From contig CAYNCU010000031.1 of NCBI GenBank assembly GCA_964395765.1, forward strand, positions 1 to 25,198: 25,198 nucleotides of DNA, read 5' to 3'. The number at the start of each line of letters is the position of its first letter. Position 1 is the first letter of the stretch. The position numbers were made by a program, and so were the translations under genes. This stretch comes from DATDPY01 sp964395765. GTDB taxonomy: Bacteria; Bacteroidota; Bacteroidia; Cytophagales; Cyclobacteriaceae. The notes beneath the pieces are model-generated. The model made no database searches and had not been told where the DNA came from. It saw nothing but the letters and a program-made list of their open reading frames with translations. Positions 15,643-24,568 of this stretch are shown one piece after another.

Positions 15643-16896
15643 ATGAATAATTATATCCTTTTAATCATACTCATTTCTCTTTCCGCTGCCTTCGCTTACC
15701 TCAACCACCGGTTTATAAAAATGCCTTTTGTGATCGGTTTGTTTTTTCTTTCCACGATATTATCCCTGATCGTACTAAGCAGTAAAATCTGGGATGTGCA
15801 TCACTTTTCCGAAATTAAAAGCATCATAGAACATACCGATATCAGTAAATTGATCCTGGATATCATGCTCGGTTTTCTGCTTTTTGCCGGTTCCCTGCAT
15901 ACGCAATGGAGCGAAATAAGAAACCGGATTAAGCCCATTACCCTCCTCGCCGTCTTCGGCGTTATTTTTTCCACCCTGATCATCGGCGGACTATTATATG
16001 GATTATGTTCCCTGGCCGGAATATCGATCAATATAGTTTATTGCTTTATATTCGGCGCCCTCATTTCACCGACCGACCCCGTAGCCGTGCTTGGAATTTT
16101 AACAAAAGCCGGGGTACCGAAAAAGATTGAATCGACCATTGTCGGGGAATCCTTATTTAATGACGGCGTCGGTGTAGTGGTATTCATCTCATTAATGAAA
16201 ATGATAAGCTCCGGAAACTTCAATCCCAGCCTTTCCCAGTTCGGTCTGTTGTTTCTGGAAGAGGCAGCCGGAGGAATATTTTTCGGCCTGACGTTGGGAT
16301 ATATTCTCTACCTTTTACTTAAATCGATTGACAATTATGAAACGGAAGTGCTTCTCACCATCGCCTTTGTCATGGCAGGCTATTTCCTGAGTTCAATCTT
16401 TCACCTTTCCGGCGCCCTGGCCATGGTGATCATGGGTCTATTTGTCGGTAATTATAAACAAAGCATTGCCATGAGCAATACGACTCTCGAATATGTTCAT
16501 AAATTCTGGGAGCTTGTGGATGTAATTCTCAATGCCATATTATTCATAAGCATAGCCTTTGTTCTGGTGGTTATCGATTTCGAGACAAAGCTTTTTGTGA
16601 TCGGTATATTATCCGTTTTAATCGTTTTAGCTTCAAGATGGGTTATTGTCTTCCTCCCGAAATGGATTTTACCCCGGGTACTGAACATCAACAATAAAGA
16701 AGCGAGACTGGTTGTCTGGGGAGGTCTTCGGGGCGGATTATCGATTGCCCTTGTGCTTTCGCTACCGGACAGCAGCGCGAAACAGATATTGATCATTGCC
16801 ACCTATATATGTGTTTTATTCAGCATTCTTGTGCAGGGCCTGACAATAGAAAAAGTAGCTTCAAAACTGAAAAGTAAGCAGGAAGAATCTGCATAA
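15643..16896 (+). CDS. CPA1-type Na+(K+)/H+ antiporter
   Basis: A 417-aa polytopic membrane protein with about 12 hydrophobic segments, of the cation:proton antiporter-1 (NhaP/NHE-like) family. It exchanges cytoplasmic Na+ or K+ for protons across the inner membrane. The core motifs are present: FGALISPTDPVAVLGIL (137-153) and GESLFNDGVGVVVF (168-181), with the Asn-Asp pair at 173-174 typical of electroneutral CPA1 transporters. A conserved GGLRGGLSIALVLSLP segment follows near the C-terminus. No cytoplasmic regulatory domain is attached. It stands 88 bp after the nucleoside hydrolase gene. Confidence 0.92.
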   Translation: MNNYILLIILISLSAAFAYLNHRFIKMPFVIGLFFLSTILSLIVLSSKIWDVHHFSEIKSIIEHTDISKLILDIMLGFLLFAGSLHTQWSEIRNRIKPITLLAVFGVIFSTLIIGGLLYGLCSLAGISINIVYCFIFGALISPTDPVAVLGILTKAGVPKKIESTIVGESLFNDGVGVVVFISLMKMISSGNFNPSLSQFGLLFLEEAAGGIFFGLTLGYILYLLLKSIDNYETEVLLTIAFVMAGYFLSSIFHLSGALAMVIMGLFVGNYKQSIAMSNTTLEYVHKFWELVDVILNAILFISIAFVLVVIDFETKLFVIGILSVLIVLASRWVIVFLPKWILPRVLNINNKEARLVVWGGLRGGLSIALVLSLPDSSAKQILIIATYICVLFSILVQGLTIEKVASKLKSKQEESA

Positions 16897-17020
16897 CTCC
16901 ATAATGCATTATATGGCCGAAGGATAAAATAGCTTTGTATTGGCCGCTGGTTATAACTTCCTGGTTCTACAAACGTGAAAACTCAACAGCTTTTTATATT
17001 TCAAATAACCTGTAATTATA

Positions 17021-17028
17021 TATATTTG
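17021..17028 (+). promoter_or_regulatory. Candidate -7 element for thioredoxin-like gene
   Basis: TATATTTG matches TAnnTTTG 16 bp before the ATG at 17045, which would leave a very short leader. The -33 region has only TTT. The rest of the 16897-17044 gap holds an ATAATGCATTAT palindrome (16911-16922) and nothing else recognised. Confidence 0.35.
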
Positions 17029-17044
17029 AAAAAAGTTATTGCGT

Positions 17045-17545
17045 ATGAAAATGCGGATTCCGCAAATGATTCTATTGCTTCTGGTGCTATCTTTCCCTGC
17101 ATTTATTTTTGCGCAGGACAAACCGGAAACTATTTATAATCCGCAGGCCGATGCACAGGCCCAGATAAAAAGTGCTGTCGAAACAGCTAAAAAAGAGGAC
17201 AAAAATGTATTCATTCAAATTGGAGGAAACTGGTGCAGCTGGTGTCACCTATTCAATGATTTCATTCATAAGGATCAGCGTATTGACAGCCTGATCCGTA
17301 AAAATTATGTAATCATCCATATAAATTATTCAAAGGAAAATTTTAATAAACCTGTCCTCGCATCCCTGGGTTACCCCCAAAGATTCGGCTTTCCTGTCTT
17401 TGTTATCCTGGACCAGAATGGGAAGGAAATTCACATTCAGGATTCTTCCCTACTGGAAGAAGGGCACGGATACAATAAAGAAAAGGTTTTCGACTTCTTT
17501 AAAAACTGGACGACCGCAGCCCTGAACCCTGACCAATACAAATAG
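17045..17545 (+). CDS. Exported thioredoxin-fold protein (DUF255-like)
   Basis: A 166-aa protein with a Sec signal peptide ending near FAQ (about residue 24) and a thioredoxin-like domain with active-site motif NWCSWCH (62-68; Cys64, Cys67). The WCxWCH form is seen in Thioredoxin_7/DUF255-type proteins. A cis-proline candidate lies in FGFPVFVILD. It probably acts in the periplasm as a disulfide reductase or isomerase, or as a redox sensor. Translation could begin at a TTG six bases upstream, but the ATG is preferred because it follows the promoter candidate and gives a standard signal peptide. No membrane reductase partner is adjacent. Confidence 0.87.
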   Translation: MKMRIPQMILLLLVLSFPAFIFAQDKPETIYNPQADAQAQIKSAVETAKKEDKNVFIQIGGNWCSWCHLFNDFIHKDQRIDSLIRKNYVIIHINYSKENFNKPVLASLGYPQRFGFPVFVILDQNGKEIHIQDSSLLEEGHGYNKEKVFDFFKNWTTAALNPDQYK

Positions 17546-17607
17546 CCGCGGGACGTTAATTAATTACCTGGCTTTATCGCAACATTAAATTTTTCAGCAG
17601 ATCGGAA

Positions 17608-17632
17608 ATAATTCAGGATTTTCCTGAATTAT
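17608..17632. repeat. Perfect 10-bp inverted repeat between thioredoxin-like and Mut7-C genes
   Basis: ATAATTCAGG (17608-17617) and CCTGAATTAT (17623-17632) are perfect complements around a 5-nt loop, ATTTT. There is no T tract after it on either strand, so it could be an operator or a weak terminator for the upstream gene. It starts 63 bp after that gene's stop. Confidence 0.45.
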
Positions 17633-17715
17633 GATCAGATGAAATAGGTATGAACGATGCTACTGGCGGGTATTATTTCGTTATATAGGTAAGTAATTCA
17701 ACATCCGTATTAATC

Positions 17716-18471
17716 GTGGCTTATCTTAAGGTATATATCCATTTCATTGATGAATTAAATGATTTTTTACCACGCAATAAACGATACAGGGAATACACAA
17801 GAGAAATACAAGCGCATCAATCACTCAAAGATATCATCGAGTCGGAAGGAGTGCCTCATGTTGAAGTGGATCAGATTAAGGTGAATGATAATTTTACCGG
17901 ATTCAGAAATAAACTAAAGCCCGGAAACAGGGTAACGGTTTTACCTCATGCTTCTACCCGCAGGGATCCCAATGAAAAGCATCTTCAGCCAAAACCGTTA
18001 TTAAAACCCAGGTTCATGCTGGATGAACACCTGGGTAAACTGGCCAGAGAATTGCGAATGTGCGGGATTGACAGCCTGTTGTTCTCCGGCAAATCCGACA
18101 GGGAATTTTCCAAACAGGTCATTCGATTAAAAAGAGTTACTTTGACAAGGGATGTTGAATTATTAAAACGGGCCATAATCAAAAGAGGCTACTGGATCAG
18201 AAATGATGATCCGGAAAAACAATTGGTTGAAGTTATCAGGCGATTCGAACTGGCAGATTCGATAAAACCCTTTTTTCGTTGCCTCGACTGCAACGGGGTC
18301 ATAATAAAAACAAATTCCAAAAAAATAAAAGATCAGGTTCCTCCCCGGTCCCGAAAATGGGTTAATGAATATTTTCAATGTAAATCCTGCGGTAAAATTT
18401 ACTGGAAAGGAAGTCATTACCGGAAGATGAAAGAAAAGATCACAAGCGTGTTGAATGAATTAACCGAATAA
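17716..18471 (+). CDS. Ubiquitin-like / Mut7-C PIN-like fusion with zinc ribbon
   Basis: A 251-aa protein with an N-terminal ubiquitin/ThiS-like beta-grasp domain (about 1-85; the Mut7-C_ubiq type) joined to a Mut7-C domain (about 98-240), a PIN-like putative RNase fold. Motifs are RFMLDEHLGKLARELRMCGID (99-119, Asp103 a likely metal ligand), TLTRDVELL (142-150, Asp146), and a zinc ribbon with CLDC (189-192) and CKSC (222-225). The gene starts with GTG; no upstream ATG gives a better N-terminus. It is probably cytosolic and RNA-acting, though the exact substrate of bacterial members is unknown. The two-domain fusion is a known architecture, not an artefact. Confidence 0.88.
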   Translation: MAYLKVYIHFIDELNDFLPRNKRYREYTREIQAHQSLKDIIESEGVPHVEVDQIKVNDNFTGFRNKLKPGNRVTVLPHASTRRDPNEKHLQPKPLLKPRFMLDEHLGKLARELRMCGIDSLLFSGKSDREFSKQVIRLKRVTLTRDVELLKRAIIKRGYWIRNDDPEKQLVEVIRRFELADSIKPFFRCLDCNGVIIKTNSKKIKDQVPPRSRKWVNEYFQCKSCGKIYWKGSHYRKMKEKITSVLNELTE

Positions 18472-18552
18472 TAAATTTTGTTTTAAATTTCCGATATAGG
18501 ATTCCATTTTCCAGACTGCTTCCGCCTTCGAGCTTCCGCCTCCGGCATTACA

Positions 18553-18582
18553 CAAAAAAAACCCTGCCGAAGCAGGGTTTTA
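18553..18582 (-). terminator. Rho-independent terminator of groES-groEL
   Basis: On the minus strand, ACCCTGC-TTCG-GCAGGGT forms a 7-bp stem with a stable UUCG tetraloop, followed by a T run (A run at 18553-18560 on the plus strand). It starts just after the groEL stop. A-T pairs on both sides extend the stem, and on the plus strand a short T run could also end transcription from the Mut7-C gene. The 18472-18585 gap also has a 10-bp direct repeat GCTTCCGCCT. Confidence 0.92.
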
Positions 18583-18585
18583 ATA

Positions 18586-20214
18586 TCAGTACATATCATC
18601 CCCCATCGGAGGTCCGGCCGGAACATCTTTCTTCTTTTCCGGTCTTTCATAGATTACACAATCGGTAATCAACAGCATTCCGCCAATGGAAGCTGCATTT
18701 TCAAGGGCAATCCTCGCTACTTTGGTAGGATCAATAACCCCTGACTTCAGCAGGTTTTCGAACTTTTCCGTGGCTGCATTGAAGCCGTAATCATCCTTGC
18801 CTTCCACTACCTTCTGCAGGATTACCGATCCGTCATATCCGGCATTCGTGGCAATCTGGCGCAACGGTGCTTCCAGCGCTTTACGAATTATCTCCACCCC
18901 TATCTTCTGATCTTCATTCTCAACTTTTAATTTCTCAAGCACTTTCATAGCCCTTATGAAGGATACCCCGCCACCAGGAAGAAAACCTTCCTCAATGGCA
19001 GCTTTGGTAGCATGAACAGCATCGTCGACGCGGTCCTTCTTTTCTTTCATTTCCACTTCCGAGTTGGCGCCGACATAAAGAACGGCAACACCACCGGATA
19101 ATTTAGCAAGTCTTTCCTGCAGTTTCTCCCGGTCATAGTCAGACGTGGTGGTTTCCATTTGTTTCTTGATCTGTCCAATTCTGCCCTGAATTTCTGTTTT
19201 TTTACCGGAGCCGTTAATGATCGTGGTATTATCCTTGTCAATCGTGACCTTTTCACAACGGCCAAGATCATTCAGTTTTACATTTTCCAGCTTAAGGCCT
19301 TTTTCTTCAGCGATCACTGCGCCTCCGGTCAGAATGCCAATATCTTCCAACATTGCCTTCCTGCGATCGCCGAATCCGGGGGCTTTAATCGCTGCTACTT
19401 TAAGGGCACCTCTTAATTTGTTCACTACGAGGGTAGCCAGTGCTTCTCCTTCAAGATCTTCAGCAATGATCAATAGTGATTTTCCGGCTTCCGCAATCTT
19501 CTCAAGAATAGGAAGCAGATCCTTCATGGCTGAAATTTTCTTATCGTATAAAAGAATATATGGGTTTTCCAGTTCGGCAATCATTTTATCCGAATTGGTA
19601 ACAAAATAGGCCGAAAGGTATCCGCGGTCGAATTGCATTCCTTCAACAATATCGACGGTGGTTTCAATAGATTTAGCTTCTTCAACCGTAATCACGCCTT
19701 CATTTTTGACCTTGGCCATGGCTTCTGCAATCAGAGATCCGATTGTTTCATCGTTGTTGGCGGAAATGGTGGCTACCTGTTTGATCTTGTCATTGTCATT
19801 CCCGACTTTATGGCTGAGTTTTTTCAATTCTTCAACAACAGCTTCCACTGCTTTATCCATCCCCCGCCGCAGATCCTGTGCATTCGCACCTGAAGCCAGG
19901 TTTTTTAATCCTGCATTTACAATGGCTTGCGCCAGAACGGTGGCTGTGGTAGTCCCGTCTCCGGCTACCTTTGAGGTTTTAGTAGCGACCTCATTCAGCA
20001 TCTGAGCGCCCATATTGGCCACCGGGTCCTTCAATTCAATTTCCTTGGCGACTGTTACGCCATCCTTGGTGATCCTGGGGGCACCGAATTTTTTATCCAG
20101 GATAACATTCCTGCCTTTCGGACCCAGGGTTACCTTAACAGCATTAGCAAGGGTGTCCACACCCTTTTTCAATGCATTCCTTGATTCAATACTGTAAATA
20201 ATATCTTTTGCCAT
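18586..20214 (-). CDS. groL: 60-kDa chaperonin GroEL
   Basis: A 542-aa chaperonin that assists folding in the cytosol as a double-ring 14-mer with GroES. The sequence matches GroEL throughout: N-terminal AVKVTLGPKGRNV, the ATP-binding GDGTTTATVLAQA with its catalytic Asp, the apical region around VEGMQFDRGYLSAYFVTN, and KLSGGVAVLYVGANSEVE. The full equatorial-intermediate-apical arrangement and normal length are present. The C-terminus ends KKKDVPAGPPMGDDMY, with almost no Gly-Gly-Met repeat tail. The gene follows groES by 31 bp in one operon and ends in a strong terminator. Confidence 0.98.
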   Translation of the reverse strand: MAKDIIYSIESRNALKKGVDTLANAVKVTLGPKGRNVILDKKFGAPRITKDGVTVAKEIELKDPVANMGAQMLNEVATKTSKVAGDGTTTATVLAQAIVNAGLKNLASGANAQDLRRGMDKAVEAVVEELKKLSHKVGNDNDKIKQVATISANNDETIGSLIAEAMAKVKNEGVITVEEAKSIETTVDIVEGMQFDRGYLSAYFVTNSDKMIAELENPYILLYDKKISAMKDLLPILEKIAEAGKSLLIIAEDLEGEALATLVVNKLRGALKVAAIKAPGFGDRRKAMLEDIGILTGGAVIAEEKGLKLENVKLNDLGRCEKVTIDKDNTTIINGSGKKTEIQGRIGQIKKQMETTTSDYDREKLQERLAKLSGGVAVLYVGANSEVEMKEKKDRVDDAVHATKAAIEEGFLPGGGVSFIRAMKVLEKLKVENEDQKIGVEIIRKALEAPLRQIATNAGYDGSVILQKVVEGKDDYGFNAATEKFENLLKSGVIDPTKVARIALENAASIGGMLLITDCVIYERPEKKKDVPAGPPMGDDMY

Positions 20215-20245
20215 AACGATTTAATTGTTAATTCCTCATAAAAAA

Positions 20246-20524
20246 TTAAATAACGGCGTAAATGTCGGATTCACGCATAATGATGTAGTCTTTACCGTCA
20301 ATATTTAGTTCCGTACCTGAATATTTACCGTAAAGCACCTCATCGCCGACTTTTACGGTCATGGGCTCATCTTTTTTGCCCTTCCCGACTGCAACAACTT
20401 TTCCTTTCTGAGGTTTTTCCTTGGCAGTATCCGGAATAATGATTCCGCCTGATGTTTTTTCTTCAGCAGAAGCGGGTTCCACTACAACCCTGTCTTCCAA
20501 CGGTTGGATTTTGATCTTAGCCAT
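20246..20524 (-). CDS. groS: 10-kDa co-chaperonin GroES
   Basis: A 92-aa co-chaperonin that caps the GroEL ring. It shows the standard features: IQPLEDRVVVEPASAEEKTSGGIIIPDTAKEKPQKGKVVAVGKG, including the mobile loop that contacts GroEL, then GDEVLYGKYSGTEL and a C-terminal strand. The length is typical. It is first in the groES-groEL operon, with a Bacteroidota-type promoter about 70 bp upstream. No CIRCE (HrcA) operator is apparent in the leader. Confidence 0.98.
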   Translation of the reverse strand: MAKIKIQPLEDRVVVEPASAEEKTSGGIIIPDTAKEKPQKGKVVAVGKGKKDEPMTVKVGDEVLYGKYSGTELNIDGKDYIIMRESDIYAVI

Positions 20525-20592
20525 ATTAATGTATTTTTTGTCAGGTTTTATTGATAAAAAATGATTCAGTTAATGCTATGCCATTTGAATGC

Positions 20593-20622
20593 CAAAAATA
20601 TTTTTATTAAAAATGCGTCAAA
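20593..20622 (-). promoter_or_regulatory. Bacteroidota housekeeping promoter of groES-groEL
   Basis: On the minus strand a -33 TTTG (20622-20619) is separated by 18 bp from -7 TATTTTTG (20600-20593), a full match to the TTTG/TAnnTTTG consensus. It predicts a leader of about 60 nt. The rest of the 20525-20776 gap is AT-rich; a loose ACCGAT/ATCGGT inverted pair at 20708-20713 and 20747-20752 lies before the Spy-like gene. Confidence 0.68.
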
Positions 20623-20776
20623 TTGTCAGATTATGATAGCCTATTATAAACCGAAAGTAATTGAAAATTAGCTGCTTGCCGCTATTATTCTTTAAAAAAT
20701 GTTAAAAACCGATCTCAGCGCAAGTTTTAATCCTTAACCTCATCTAATCGGTATAGGTCAAATTATTACTAATAAA

Positions 20777-21247
20777 ATGAAAATCATAAAATTTAATTCA
20801 ATGAAGGGTTGGCTTATGATAATAGGCTTATTCCTGGCAGTACAGGCATTTGGACAACAAATGAACGGAAATGGCAGACAGTTTGCCCGGCAGGGAAATA
20901 TGGGACCCATGAGGCATCGTTTTGAAGCCATTCCAAATCTCTCGGATGATCAAAAATCCAAAATCGAGCAGCTTAATCTTACATTTGACAAAAATACCCT
21001 GCAAATTCGCAATCATATCCGGGAAAAAGAGGCCCAACTGAGGACGTTGATCACCCAGGATAATGCAAACCAGGACCAAATCAACAAGCTGATTGATGAT
21101 ATCGGGGCCATGCGGACCGACATTCGTAAACAAAGAGTATCCACCGATCTTAAGATCAGGGGACTTCTCACCGATGATCAGAAAGTAATCTTTGACATGA
21201 GGGGGATGAACCGTTATGGCGGTATGGGAAGAGGAAGAAATATGTAA
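20777..21247 (+). CDS. Spy/CpxP-like periplasmic protein
   Basis: A 156-aa protein with a Sec signal peptide (cleavage near FGQ; translation may instead begin at the in-frame ATG at 20801) and a helical domain with LTxxQ-like motifs: IPNLSDDQKSKIEQLN and LTDDQKVIFD. These are characteristic of the Spy/CpxP/ZraP group, which are periplasmic chaperones or stress/metal sensors. The mature N-terminus and C-terminus are rich in Met, Gly and Arg (GNMGPMRHR, MGRGRNM), which could bind copper, or simply be flexible. The gene is 85 bp before the TonB-dependent receptor gene and 4 kb before a second Spy-like gene behind an ECF sigma factor. Confidence 0.85.
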   Translation: MKIIKFNSMKGWLMIIGLFLAVQAFGQQMNGNGRQFARQGNMGPMRHRFEAIPNLSDDQKSKIEQLNLTFDKNTLQIRNHIREKEAQLRTLITQDNANQDQINKLIDDIGAMRTDIRKQRVSTDLKIRGLLTDDQKVIFDMRGMNRYGGMGRGRNM

Positions 21248-21332
21248 CGAAACAATCCTCCCCTCCATTCATTTATTAATCACTTAATAAACCATGTAAC
21301 TAAAAAAATTCATTAATTATAAAATCGAAGGC

Positions 21333-23822
21333 ATGAAGAGAAGTTTAATTTGTTTGTTATTATCGTTCTTTAACATTTTAACATTTACAGTATTCGCACA
21401 GCAACCAGGCGGGGGATATTCAGGTCCCCGGCCTGACCCGATAGGCATCGTTAAAGGGAAGGTTCTAGACCAGCAAACCAACGAAGCCCTTCCTTATACC
21501 AATGTAATACTTTATAATCAAAGCGATTCATCCATGGTTACCGGAACTATAGCGGGAGAGGACGGAACTTTTACCATTAACAAAGTACCGCTCGGCAGAT
21601 ATTATGTCGAAGTAAAGTTCATCGGATATGACAAAAAAGTTATCAATGATGTGAGAATTTTACCACAAAAGTCAAGCCTGGATCTGGGTGTGATCAAGAT
21701 CAATCCTTCGAGTCAGCAGTTAAAGGAAGTACAGGTATCCGCAGAAAAACCGCCGGTAGAATACCAGATCGATAAAAAAGTTGTGAATATCAGTGACAAC
21801 ATGAGCAGCATGGGAAACAGTCTGGCACTGGCTCTTGAAAACACACCTTCCATCAACGTAGATATCGATGGGAATGTATCCTTACGCGGAAGCACCAATT
21901 TCCAGGTACTGATCGACGGTAAACCCAGTCCCTTGAGTGGAAGTGATGCGTTACAGCAAATTCCTGCCAGTGCCGTACAAAGTGTGGAAATTATTACCAA
22001 TCCGTCGGCTAAATACGACCCGGATGGCTTAGGTGGGATAATAAATATAATTACCAAGAAAAAATCGCTGGAAGGATTCTCCGGCGCCGTTAACGCTTCT
22101 ATCGGTACTCACAATAAATATCGTGAAGATGCTACCGTAACTTTTAAAAGCGATAAGTTTACGATCTACGCGGGCGGAGATTATATCAATGAGGACAGGA
22201 CAGGAACCGAAAAACGCGTTTCCACTACCTATTTACCTGATACTACTCAGTATATCGTTAATAATGGTACAGGGGACTGGATCAGGCATGGTTATTCTGT
22301 GAAGGGTGGAATAACTTATAGCCCCAACAAGAATAACAGTTTTTCACTGGAAAGCCGCATCGGTAATCATGGTTTTGACAGAAAGGATTTCGGAAAATAT
22401 CATGAATATTCAATGCCGGCGGACAGTGATTTATACTATTTAGATAACAGTAACGGTGGCCATAGTGAGAATTATACCGAATTTACGGCAACGTATGACC
22501 GTTCGTTCAACTCCCCGAAACATAAACTGACTACCTACGTGCAGTTTCGTCATTCGCCCGGGTCTTCTAATGACAACCAGGATGAAATCTTTACCGATAA
22601 AAATTTTAATCCGATAAATATTGACCCCTACCGTATCCGGACACCGCAATCCGGTAACGAAGTTCACTGGCGTCTACAATCGGATTACACCCGGCCCGTT
22701 GGCGATAAAGGAAAACTGGAAGCCGGCTACCAGATGAGAATTGACCGTGAAAATTCCGATTATAATTTCCTGGAATTCAACAATACTGAGAATGAATGGG
22801 TTGAAAATCCAATATTCAAGGATGCCATGAATTTCAGGCGTGATATTCATGGATTATATACTACTTTTTCTGATGAAATATCAACCTTTGGATACGAACT
22901 TGGACTCAGAGGAGAATATACGTACAGGAATGTACAAAACCTGAAGGCCGATCAGCCGGCCGTTGTCGATCGTCTTGATTTCTTTCCCACTGTTCACCTT
23001 TCGGAAAAAATCGGGAAACAGGATCAGATAATGGCCAGCTACAGCAAGAGGATCAACCGCCCTCATGGCTGGGATCTGGATCCATTTCCGCGGTATATAG
23101 ACCCCAATACAACCCGAATAGGCAATCCTAAATTATTGCCGGAATATGTCGATTCCTACGAATTAAGTTACCAGAAAGGAATCGGTAATTCATATATCAC
23201 CCTTGAAGGATATTACCGCATGACCAGAAATGGAATTACCCGTATCATGCAGGTACAGGATAACGGGCATCGACTGTTTACCAATGAAAACCTGAATAAA
23301 GAACGCGCCATGGGAGGTGAAGCCATGTTTGATGTACAATTTACACCGTGGTTCCATTTTAATGCAAATGCAGATGTCTACAAATACCAGTTGGAGGGTA
23401 ACGCATCCGACACCACAGTTGTGGCAAAAAGTAATAATTCCAATTTCAGGCTCAATGCCGATTTTAAGATTACCCCGACAACCAAATTCCAGATCCAGGG
23501 ATTTTACAGGGGACCTACGGTAACCGTGCAGGGCAAGCGTGAGAAATTTTGGGTTACCAATGCCTCCATCAGGCAGGATTTCTTTCATAATAAATTATCT
23601 GCGACTTTACAAATACGGGATATACTCGGAACAGGAAAATTCCGATTTGTATCCCAGGGAACGGGTTTCATGGACCAGTTTAATTTCGCCCGGGAATCGC
23701 AGGTATTGCGATTAACGTTGAGTTATCGAATCAATAACTACAAGAATAAAAACAGGGGGCCGAATGGTAATGAACAACAGCCTGCGGAAGACAGTGGCGG
23801 TATGATGATGGATCAACAATAA
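21333..23822 (+). CDS. TonB-dependent receptor, OMP_b-brl_3 type
   Basis: An 829-aa outer-membrane protein. A signal peptide (1-22) is followed by a carboxypeptidase-regulatory-like beta-sandwich (about 38-125: GKVLDQQTNEALPYTNVIL through GRYYVEVKFIGYDK), a plug domain (about 145-245, with ALENTPSINVDIDGNVSLRG and IPASAVQSVEIITNPSAKYDPDGLGGIINI), then a C-terminal beta-barrel of the OMP_b-brl_3 type. The last strand ends near LTLSYRIN, followed by a polar Gly/Asn/Gln/Met tail of about 25 residues. No SusD partner is adjacent, so a glycan-uptake locus is unlikely; metal or peptide uptake, or an envelope role, is possible. It probably forms a transcript with the preceding Spy-like gene. Confidence 0.9.
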   Translation: MKRSLICLLLSFFNILTFTVFAQQPGGGYSGPRPDPIGIVKGKVLDQQTNEALPYTNVILYNQSDSSMVTGTIAGEDGTFTINKVPLGRYYVEVKFIGYDKKVINDVRILPQKSSLDLGVIKINPSSQQLKEVQVSAEKPPVEYQIDKKVVNISDNMSSMGNSLALALENTPSINVDIDGNVSLRGSTNFQVLIDGKPSPLSGSDALQQIPASAVQSVEIITNPSAKYDPDGLGGIINIITKKKSLEGFSGAVNASIGTHNKYREDATVTFKSDKFTIYAGGDYINEDRTGTEKRVSTTYLPDTTQYIVNNGTGDWIRHGYSVKGGITYSPNKNNSFSLESRIGNHGFDRKDFGKYHEYSMPADSDLYYLDNSNGGHSENYTEFTATYDRSFNSPKHKLTTYVQFRHSPGSSNDNQDEIFTDKNFNPINIDPYRIRTPQSGNEVHWRLQSDYTRPVGDKGKLEAGYQMRIDRENSDYNFLEFNNTENEWVENPIFKDAMNFRRDIHGLYTTFSDEISTFGYELGLRGEYTYRNVQNLKADQPAVVDRLDFFPTVHLSEKIGKQDQIMASYSKRINRPHGWDLDPFPRYIDPNTTRIGNPKLLPEYVDSYELSYQKGIGNSYITLEGYYRMTRNGITRIMQVQDNGHRLFTNENLNKERAMGGEAMFDVQFTPWFHFNANADVYKYQLEGNASDTTVVAKSNNSNFRLNADFKITPTTKFQIQGFYRGPTVTVQGKREKFWVTNASIRQDFFHNKLSATLQIRDILGTGKFRFVSQGTGFMDQFNFARESQVLRLTLSYRINNYKNKNRGPNGNEQQPAEDSGGMMMDQQ

Positions 23823-23915
23823 GGATTAAAATAATGGATTCCTGATATTTTTATTTCACGGCATTAATTTCTCCCTAGCATGCTGTATATTGCTTCATTT
23901 AATTACGTGCCCTGG

Positions 23916-24488
23916 ATGATTGAATCTGAAAATGATTTAATTGAATTGTTGAAACAAGGTGATGAAGCAGCCTTTCGTCAGCTCGTGGAAAAAAATCAGG
24001 ATAAGGTTTATAATACGTGCCTCGGGTTTATCCGCAACCAGGAGGAAGCCGATGACCTGACCCAGGAAGTTTTTATTGAAATATATAAATCAATAAACAC
24101 GTTCAGGGGAGAATCAAAATTAACTACCTGGATGTACAGGATTGCAGTGACCAAATCGTTGGAATATCTGCGCTCCCGGAAACGTAAAAAAAGATTTGCG
24201 GTCCTGAAAAGCCTGGTCTATTCCGAAGATGAGTCTTTCAAGGATATACCGGATTATATTCATCCGGGCATATTGCTCGAGAACCAGGAAAGGGCAAAAA
24301 TTCTCCTTCAGGCGATTGACAGGCTTCCCGAAAATCAAAGGATAGCATTTACATTAAGTAAAATAGAAGGATTGAGTTATGAAGAGATAGCCGCTATTAT
24401 CGGCAAATCAGTAGCCTCTGTTGAATCCTTGATGCACAGGGCCCGGCTAAAGCTTCAGAACTATCTCTATAAATATTATAACTTATGA
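23916..24488 (+). CDS. ECF-family RNA polymerase sigma factor
   Basis: A 190-aa extracytoplasmic-function sigma factor. Region 2 (about 20-92) has NTCLGFIRNQEEADDLTQEVFIEIYKSINTF followed by LTTWMYRIAVTKSLEYLRSRKRKKR. Region 4 (about 130-185) has LPENQRIAFTLSKIEGLSYEEIAAIIGKSVASVESLMHRAR with its helix-turn-helix. An in-frame ATG at 23880 would add 12 residues; the later ATG was chosen because MIESENDLIELLKQGDEAAF is a typical ECF start. It directs RNA polymerase to stress-type promoters. The next two genes encode membrane proteins, the usual place for an anti-sigma factor and its sensor. Confidence 0.93.
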   Translation: MIESENDLIELLKQGDEAAFRQLVEKNQDKVYNTCLGFIRNQEEADDLTQEVFIEIYKSINTFRGESKLTTWMYRIAVTKSLEYLRSRKRKKRFAVLKSLVYSEDESFKDIPDYIHPGILLENQERAKILLQAIDRLPENQRIAFTLSKIEGLSYEEIAAIIGKSVASVESLMHRARLKLQNYLYKYYNL

Positions 24489-24568
24489 AATTTTAACATG
24501 GTAAATATCATAATTTATAATATCACAGCAAGTATTTTGAGTAATGGACATCTAAATAACTAAGGACC

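Noticed and set aside
19217..20005. Several 80-130-codon frames antisense to groEL
   Set aside because: Antisense open frames are common over groEL because of codon bias; none resembles a protein family.
20708..20752. ACCGAT/ATCGGT inverted pair upstream of the Spy-like gene
   Set aside because: A 6-bp arm with a 33-nt gap is expected by chance in this amount of sequence.
21333..23822. SusC of a polysaccharide utilisation locus
   Set aside because: There is no SusD gene beside it, and the barrel resembles the OMP_b-brl_3 type rather than the longer SusC type.
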